A stretch of 64,000 nt of DNA, taken from assembly GCF_024323335.1 (NCBI RefSeq), contig NC_066582.1:184730973-184794972 (forward strand), read 5' to 3'. This document shows, piece after piece, positions 58,793 through 64,000 of this stretch; the first letter of the stretch is position 1; every line of letters starts with the position of its first letter. The notes beneath the pieces are model-generated. The model ran no database searches and was not told where the DNA came from. It worked only from the letters and a program-made list of their open reading frames with translations. This stretch comes from Lathyrus oleraceus (lineage: Eukaryota > Streptophyta > Magnoliopsida > Fabales > Fabaceae). Both the position numbers and the translations under genes were made by a program.

Positions 58793-58941
58793 ACTTGCTT
58801 CCTGTGCAAGTTAGGGTTAGTTTAGACTTGCTTCCTGTGCAAGTTAGGTTTTGCTTGGCTTGCTCCCTGTGCAAGTTAAGTGTGTGTGTGGCTTGCTTCC
58901 TGTGCAAGTCATGGTTAGGATAGGCTGGCTCCCTGTGCCAG
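58793..58941 (+). repeat. Five hairpin repeats, about 33-bp period
   Basis: ACTTGC-TTCCTGT-GCAAGT at 58793-58811 and 58826-58844, then CTTGC-TCCCTGT-GCAAG near 58859 and a further copy near 58892. The last, CTGGC-TCCCTGT-GCCAG at 58925-58941, has two stem pairs changed together. The loop stays TTCCTGT or TCCCTGT. Confidence 0.75.
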
Positions 58942-59651
58942 TTAGCTAGAAACCTTAACTTAGGGATGAATTTGCATGATAACATCTAGGCTCGAGTCGT
59001 AGTCTCCCTAGTGTTGTGTCTCCCTCTGTTATCTGGTTAGGCTAGTCCTTTATCCCTCTGTAGGGGAACTACATCGCCCTGATCTTCACACCAGATGAAG
59101 TATGTAGGCAGGAGATTGAGCTGATCTCTCCGGGCGCCCTTTTTCTTTTTGTGTGTGTTGTTTGACAGTTGCTAGGCTCGAGTGCCTGACTCCTTAGCAA
59201 TTGGTTGTCTGTTTGTTTGAGTGTGTGCTTGACACTTATAGGCTGTGTGCTTGGAAGCCGATGTAAGTCCATCGAGTGGCATTTGGGTTCCAGTGTGGGT
59301 GTGTTTAGGTTCGGATGCTGATGTAAGTCCAGTGATTGGCATTCAGGCTCCACGTTTGCCTTTGCCAGTGTTTGTTTGTGTGCGTGTCAGCCGAGCTACG
59401 AATGCTCTGATTCTTCTCTCGTCCGAGAAGATACGTATGCATAGGATGCGATATCCTAGCGAGCATGTGTCGTTTCCCCAGTCCGAACTACTTCGACTCT
59501 GATGTCTATGCCTGATAGACTAAGTAGGCCCAGGATGCGACATCCTGCCGAGTCAGTCTTGTCTGTTTTCTTGTGTCTCTTTCAGCCAGTGTGTGTGTGT
59601 GTTTTGAGCAGTGTTTTAGCAACCAATTTTCCTTTCTATTATGCGTGGATC

Positions 59652-59667
59652 CCGTAGAGTACTACGG
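59652..59667 (+). promoter_or_regulatory. U5-region hairpin CCGTAG-AGTA-CTACGG in LTR D
   Basis: It is identical to the family-A hairpin and followed by GTGCTAATACCTTCCCTTCG. The primer-like 10-mer variant TGGCGGCTCT is at 59801. Confidence 0.75.
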
Positions 59668-61619
59668 ATGCGTAGGGGTGCTAATACCTTCCCTTCGCAT
59701 AACCGACTCCCGAACCCATTCTCTTTGGTCGCGAGACCACGTCTTTTCCAGGTTTACTCTGAGCGTTTCCTTTCCCTCTTTTGGGATAAATAACGCACGG
59801 TGGCGGCTCTGTTGTTCTTTCTTTCCCGCCGGTTTTTCGCGTGATGCGACAGTTGGTCAAGGTTGATTTGACTTTGTTAGATTAAGATCATTGGATTTAG
59901 GGGATTGATGGAATGTACATTCCATCTCCCAAAATGAATCCATGATCTTAATTTGGTAAAATTCATCCTTTTTCCAATTTGAGTTTGATCCACTTCCCTT
60001 CCCTCTCCATCTCATTCCCCTTCTTTATGCATTCATGTAATGGACCTAAGATATCTCTACATCCTAATGCTAGTTGATTGCAAAATCAACATAAGTATGA
60101 ATGAGATTAGGTCACCCCATTTGCATATTCTGTTTGTGTGTGGTATGTTTTATGAGCACATCCCATTATACTATGTCTCTAACATGCATTAACATCAAAA
60201 TTCTATTGCCTTACCTCAAATAATTATGACTTCTACATAAGTCCAATTACGATTGCTTAAATAACGCTAAATTTTGACACAAATGGCATAGCATTCTAGT
60301 TAATGAGATTGTAAGTCTCCCTTCTTTCATGGTATTGTGTGGAAACTTGACCTTTTTTCCTTTCTTTGGAAGATGTCCTGGTTCAAAGATCCATGCTTGT
60401 GAGAAGTGGGTTGAGTGTTCTCCAAAGAATGACTTAAACAAAAAAAAAGCAAAAGCAATGCTAACTTCTAACTCATTAACAACTAACATTTATTTTCAAG
60501 TACTTTATTTTATATGAACTTTATTCTTTAAGTTCTATTCATTTTCCATTATTCATACCATTCTAAGTGTTCATGTTAATGTCATTTTCACTTTGTCCAT
60601 TTGGACCATATTTTGTGATATATTTTTCTTGTGTATATTGTGTTTGTTTATGTGGTCTTTGACCATTAATGTACATATTAAGAACAAAAAACCATAAAAA
60701 AATATCTTGTGTAGACTGTTGGTTTGATCTGAGATAATTGGACTTAGAATTTAGGCAAACTCCCTATGCAAAGGACTTGGCCAATGCCAACTGTTATGAA
60801 ACCCAGTGCTTGCAAATTTGAAACTGCATCTGATACATCATTGGAGATCCATTTGAGTTCATCTGCAACATGATCATTGTGAAGCCGTTATTTTGAACCT
60901 GTGACTTATGGCATTAAGGAATTCATCTGCTACATGGGCAAATTTGAGGAAAGATCATGAAGTTGCTAAGCTTGGATGTGGCTATCTTCATTTGATGCCT
61001 TGCTCTTCAAGTTGATATTTTATGAATTGTTTGTTGCTTGATTCTAATGTCCAAGGGAATTTGGGTTTCTATATGACATTCTTGTCTATTGGATTGCAGC
61101 CCACTAGTCAGATCTTTTCAACTCTTAATTTTTAAATTTATGCTTAGGATTAATCTCTCCATCTCCTCCCCATTTATTTAGTTTCAAAATCTCTCCCTCC
61201 TTTTGAAAAAATTCTTTGCTTGTGCTTGTTTTCCTAAACTTAGACCTTTTAGCAAACTAGAAACTTTGGCCTTATGCCATTGCCTTATAAAACTTCTTTT
61301 TCTTAATCAACTTGTAAATAAAATTAACTATACTTGACTTAAAACTTTCAAAAGCCAAAATGAACTAACTCATTCAAACCATTTTTAGGCCTTTGTGCCT
61401 TTCAAACTTAAATCTTTGTTAAAATCAATGCATACACTTTGTAATTTATACCATGAATTACGAGTTTTGAACCCTCATTTTTATGTTGGTACGTAGGGAA
61501 AGTCTAAAGGTCTTGTCAAACACAAAAATATAATTAATGAATTCTTTTCTCATCCCAGGATTCTATTTGTTTGCAAACATCATTTGTACAAAAATACATA
61601 TGCACCCAAAAAAGGGCTC

Positions 61620-61635
61620 CCTAGGAGTACCTAGG
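61620..61635 (+). promoter_or_regulatory. U5-region hairpin CCTAGG-AGTA-CCTAGG in LTR B
   Basis: This is the family-B version of the shared hairpin, followed by GGGTGCTAACTCCTTCCCT. The primer-like 10-mer TGGCGACTCT is at 61784. Confidence 0.75.
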
Positions 61636-61857
61636 ACACTTTGGGTGCTAACTCCTTCCCTCTGTGTAACCAACCCTCTAACCTGTAATCTCTAGCATTT
61701 TATTAGTTTTGATTTGAAAACTTCTTATTTGTGGGTTTTATTCGTACTTTTTCCCTTTTCCCTTGGAAACAATAAAAGTGCGGTGGCGACTCTTGTTATT
61801 TGATGTCTTGCTTATCCATAGCTTGATGATCATGAATTTACCGCTATAGAAATTAAG

Positions 61858-61876
61858 TGGTGACTCTGCTGGGGAG
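61858..61876 (+). other. Primer binding site of the plus-strand family-B Ogre
   Basis: TGGTGACTCTGCTGGGGAG lies nine bases after the LTR end and differs by one base from the family-A site over its first 18. Confidence 0.82.
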
Positions 61877-62694
61877 TAGTCTCCAGTGGGTTTAGCCTAC
61901 TTTTTTGTGTGTATATAATAATATATTTGATGTATGTATATTTGTTTGTGTGATATAATCTGCTTATTATGCTTGGTGATCTCTGAGTGGTGAGATAAGT
62001 TCTAACCCGAACTTGAGTGCAATTAAGATAGGAGGATGGTATAGTCATGTTAGACTTGTGTGGAGTGGTCCTTAACAAGTTGGCTTGAGATCCATCTGCT
62101 CAGTGGAGACCCTTTTGGATTTTGAAATGTCATACAAGTATTTGTGGTTAGGCATTACTATCTCTAATTTTGGGTCCGAGAAGCTGAGGACCGTAGAACA
62201 TTTACCCATCTTGGCCTATTTAGGACGTAGTACGGAGACTGTTCAAGTGTAGACTTGATAACAGTTGTTACACGATATTACACTCAGATGAGTTTCTCCT
62301 GAGAATATTATGGGTCGATGAGTCAGTCATCTTAAGACTTTGAGAACCTTTTAGAACATGATCTACAAGTTTTCATCCTTAGTTCACTCCTTTGGGATGG
62401 TTCTTACCCAGACTCCATTCTCGTGACTTACAATAAACCCTTGATTCTTGGTTGTTCCAATCAAGTCTTGTCAATATCAATGGAACTTGGGTGTTGATGT
62501 GGTGAAAACCATAATCCACCAAAATAGATGATTGATCTTGACAATGACTTGATTCATCCCTTGACCTTTGTTTGTTTGCCTTGTGTGTGATCTTTTATTT
62601 GTGATTGTTGCATTCGTGCATTCATGCGCATCATAACATTCATCACACGAAAATTTCAAGGAATTGAGGTGTTATTTGCAAATATTTTTAGACC
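61877..62694 (+). other. Leader of the family-B Ogre
   Basis: This 0.8 kb leader resembles 48817-49450 of the chimeric element, including GAGTGCAATTAAGATAGGA. No coding region is seen until ORF1. Confidence 0.75.
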
Positions 62695-64000
62695 ATGGAT
62701 TGTGGACGAAGGAACACTAAGAAGTATAGTTTCAGATGTCCCTACTTGAAAGAGTTAAGGAAGCTAACATCTTTTGTAATAGATCCCTTGGACTTCAAAC
62801 AACGCCATGGGAAGCTTGTGTCTATCTTGTCTGCTGATGTGGTTGAAGGACGCTTGAATGTATTGGTGCAGTTCTATGATCCTCTCTACCATTGCTTCAC
62901 TTTTCCGGATTATCAGCTTGCGCCTACGTTGGAGGAGTATGCCCATCTCTTGGAAATACCTGTTTCTAGCAAGGTACCTTTTAGTGGATTAGAAGAGATT
63001 CCCATATCTCATCTTATTGCTGAAGCTCTTTGCTTGAAGAAGTCTGAGATAGAGGATCATTGGGTGAAGAAAGGAGGATTATTTGGGTTGCCATCTGATT
63101 TCCTCATCAAGGAAGCTACTGCTTTTGCTCAAATTGGTAGTGTGGACGCTTTTGAAGCTATCTTAGTGTTGCTCATTTATGGATTAGCTTTGTACCCTAA
63201 CATTGACGGTTATGTTGATGTGAATGCCATTAGAATCTTCTTGATTGGGAATCTTGTGCCTACATTGTTGGGTGATATGTATTTGTCTTTGCATCTAAGG
63301 AATTCTAAAGGTGGTGGAACTATTGTCTGCTGCATTCCTCTTTTGTACAAGTGGTTTATTTCGTACTTGCCTCAGACACCTGCTTTTATGGAGAACAAAC
63401 AATGTCTATGGTGGTCTTAGAGACTTATGTCTCTCACTAATGATGATATAGTTTGGTATGATCCTTCATTGCGTACTATGGAGATTATTGATTATTGTGG
63501 TGAATTCTCTAATGTGCCTCTCATTGGTAAACAAGAAGGAATTAACTGCAACCCTTCTTTGGCTCGTCCTTAACTTGGGTTTCCCTTGAGAGACAAACCT
63601 AATAACACTTTGTTAGAAGGTCTTTTCTATCAAGAGGGTAAAGATCCCCAACATTTGTAGCAGAAGATTGTGCATGCTTGGCATAATGTGCATAGGAAAG
63701 GAAGATCGGAGCTTGGACCGTGCAACTGTGTTGCTTTGGAAGCTTACACTCTTTGGGTGAAGAAGAGAGCTTTGGAATTGAAGATGCCTTATCCTTGTGA
63801 AAGACCTATGTCTATGGTTGTGGTTGAGCCATTAACTCTCCTTAACCAGGATGTAGAGGAGTTGGAAGACACACTCGCCAAGATGAAGCAAGAGAAGGAT
63901 ATGCGGGAATAGCGTTTCCATGCTTTGAGCAAAAAGCATGAGGAGTTGCAGCTTGAGTCTAAGGACAAAGATACACTTATTGAGCTACTTGAAGAACGGG
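62695..64000 (+). pseudogene. ORF1: Ogre ORF1 with four in-frame stops, runs off window
   Basis: It starts MDCGRRNTKKYSF. The ORF1 hallmark lies at about residues 58-80 (VQFYDPLYHCFTFPDYQLAP). The first 241 residues are open. In-frame stops then lie at 63418 (TAG), 63571 (TAA), 63658 (TAG) and 63910 (TAG), and the frame otherwise stays coding to the window end. The part after 63420 includes WYDPSLR, HNVHRKGRSE and a Lys/Glu-rich likely coiled coil (LEDTLAKMKQEKDMRE). It supplies the middle part missing from the ORF1 at 19153. The stops are compatible with C-to-T or G-to-A changes. The function of Ogre ORF1 is unknown. Confidence 0.88.

Larger units (their letters stand above)
54675..59851 (+). 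mobile_element. Family-D solo LTR, 5.2 kb
   Basis: This 5177-bp sequence starts TGTAGCACCTCAAATTTGCA and ends GTGATGCGACA, with a perfect TSD GTTGG at 54670-54674 and 59852-59856. The flanks join into continuous family-B LTR. Start and end resemble family A (TGTAGCACCTCAAA and GCGACA), and it shares the U5 hairpin, the core and GGGATAAATAACGCACGGTGGCG, but most of the body differs. This size fits long Ogre LTRs. It has no coding capacity. It holds a tRNA-like stretch and a hairpin array. Confidence 0.92.
44097..61848 (+). mobile_element. 5' LTR of a plus-strand family-B Ogre, split in three
   Basis: The LTR begins TGTAAGACCC at 44097 and ends CCGCTATA at 61848, followed by an Ogre primer site at 61858. 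Its own sequence is 44097-45625, 53571-54674 and 59857-61848, about 4625 bp in all. The gaps are the chimeric element 45626-53565 and the family-D solo LTR 54675-59851, each flanked by a duplication. The pieces join in the same order as in the unbroken minus-strand copy at 1-3968. The element's ORF1 starts at 62695 and the rest lies beyond the window. Confidence 0.85.

Noticed and set aside
1..64000. Host protein-coding genes
   Set aside because: Every long ORF is explained by gag, pol or ORF1 of retrotransposons. The remaining short ORFs lie in LTRs or UTRs without domain support.

Overview
The window is plant nuclear DNA made almost entirely of nested LTR retrotransposons. No host gene, rRNA gene or intact tRNA gene was recognised. 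The dominant material is Ogre-type (Ty3/gypsy, Tat lineage): 2-5 kb LTRs, a primer site starting TGGCGACTCTGCTGGGG or TGGTGACTCTGCTGGGG, an extra ORF1 before gag, an intron between protease and reverse transcriptase, a second RNase H and a long repeat-rich 3' UTR. Together with a chromodomain (Tekay-like) element this suggests a large-genome legume, most likely tribe Fabeae (pea, vetch, lentil, Lathyrus). That placement is inference. LTR family names A, B, C and D are mine.

Layout. 1-5464 and 13956-15561 are the 3' end of a minus-strand family-B element: LTR, polypurine tract, repeat-rich 3' UTR and the last codons of integrase. A young complete Tekay-like chromovirus (5470-13950, TSD AGTAA) sits in that 3' UTR. 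A family-A Ogre (15562-34134, plus strand) then cuts the integrase. Its ORF1 is split by a reversed solo LTR (19698-22039, TSD GACGC), gag/pro and pol carry several stops and frameshifts, and its 3' LTR is truncated.

34135-40151 and 43520-44096 are minus-strand family-B LTR pieces and 3' UTR. They are interrupted by a family-C solo LTR (40152-43519, TSD GTGAA), which itself holds a family-A solo LTR (41269-43035, TSD AGTAG). From 44097 to the right edge runs a plus-strand family-B Ogre. Its 4.6 kb 5' LTR is split by a chimeric A/B element (45626-53565, near-TSD CTCCT/CTCCC) and by a 5.2 kb family-D solo LTR (54675-59851, TSD GTTGG). Its primer site is at 61858 and its decayed ORF1 runs off the window.

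How the parts work: the LTRs supply promoter and polyadenylation signals. Gag forms the particle, and protease, RT, RNase H and integrase copy and insert the element. Only the Tekay-like element looks close to functional, with its two LTRs differing at about 13 of 1972 positions by eye and one amber codon between gag and pol.

The most striking non-coding signal is that unrelated LTRs and 3' UTRs carry clustered short palindromes or hairpins, several with a constant loop and stems that change in a compensating way. These include a roughly twenty-unit CGGTAA-loop array (31205-32010), a CCGTAG-AGTA-CTACGG / CCTAGG-AGTA-CCTAGG hairpin shared by three LTR families, GNRA-type repeats 48 nt apart in two 3' UTRs, and palindrome clusters in the Tekay-like, A, C and D LTRs.
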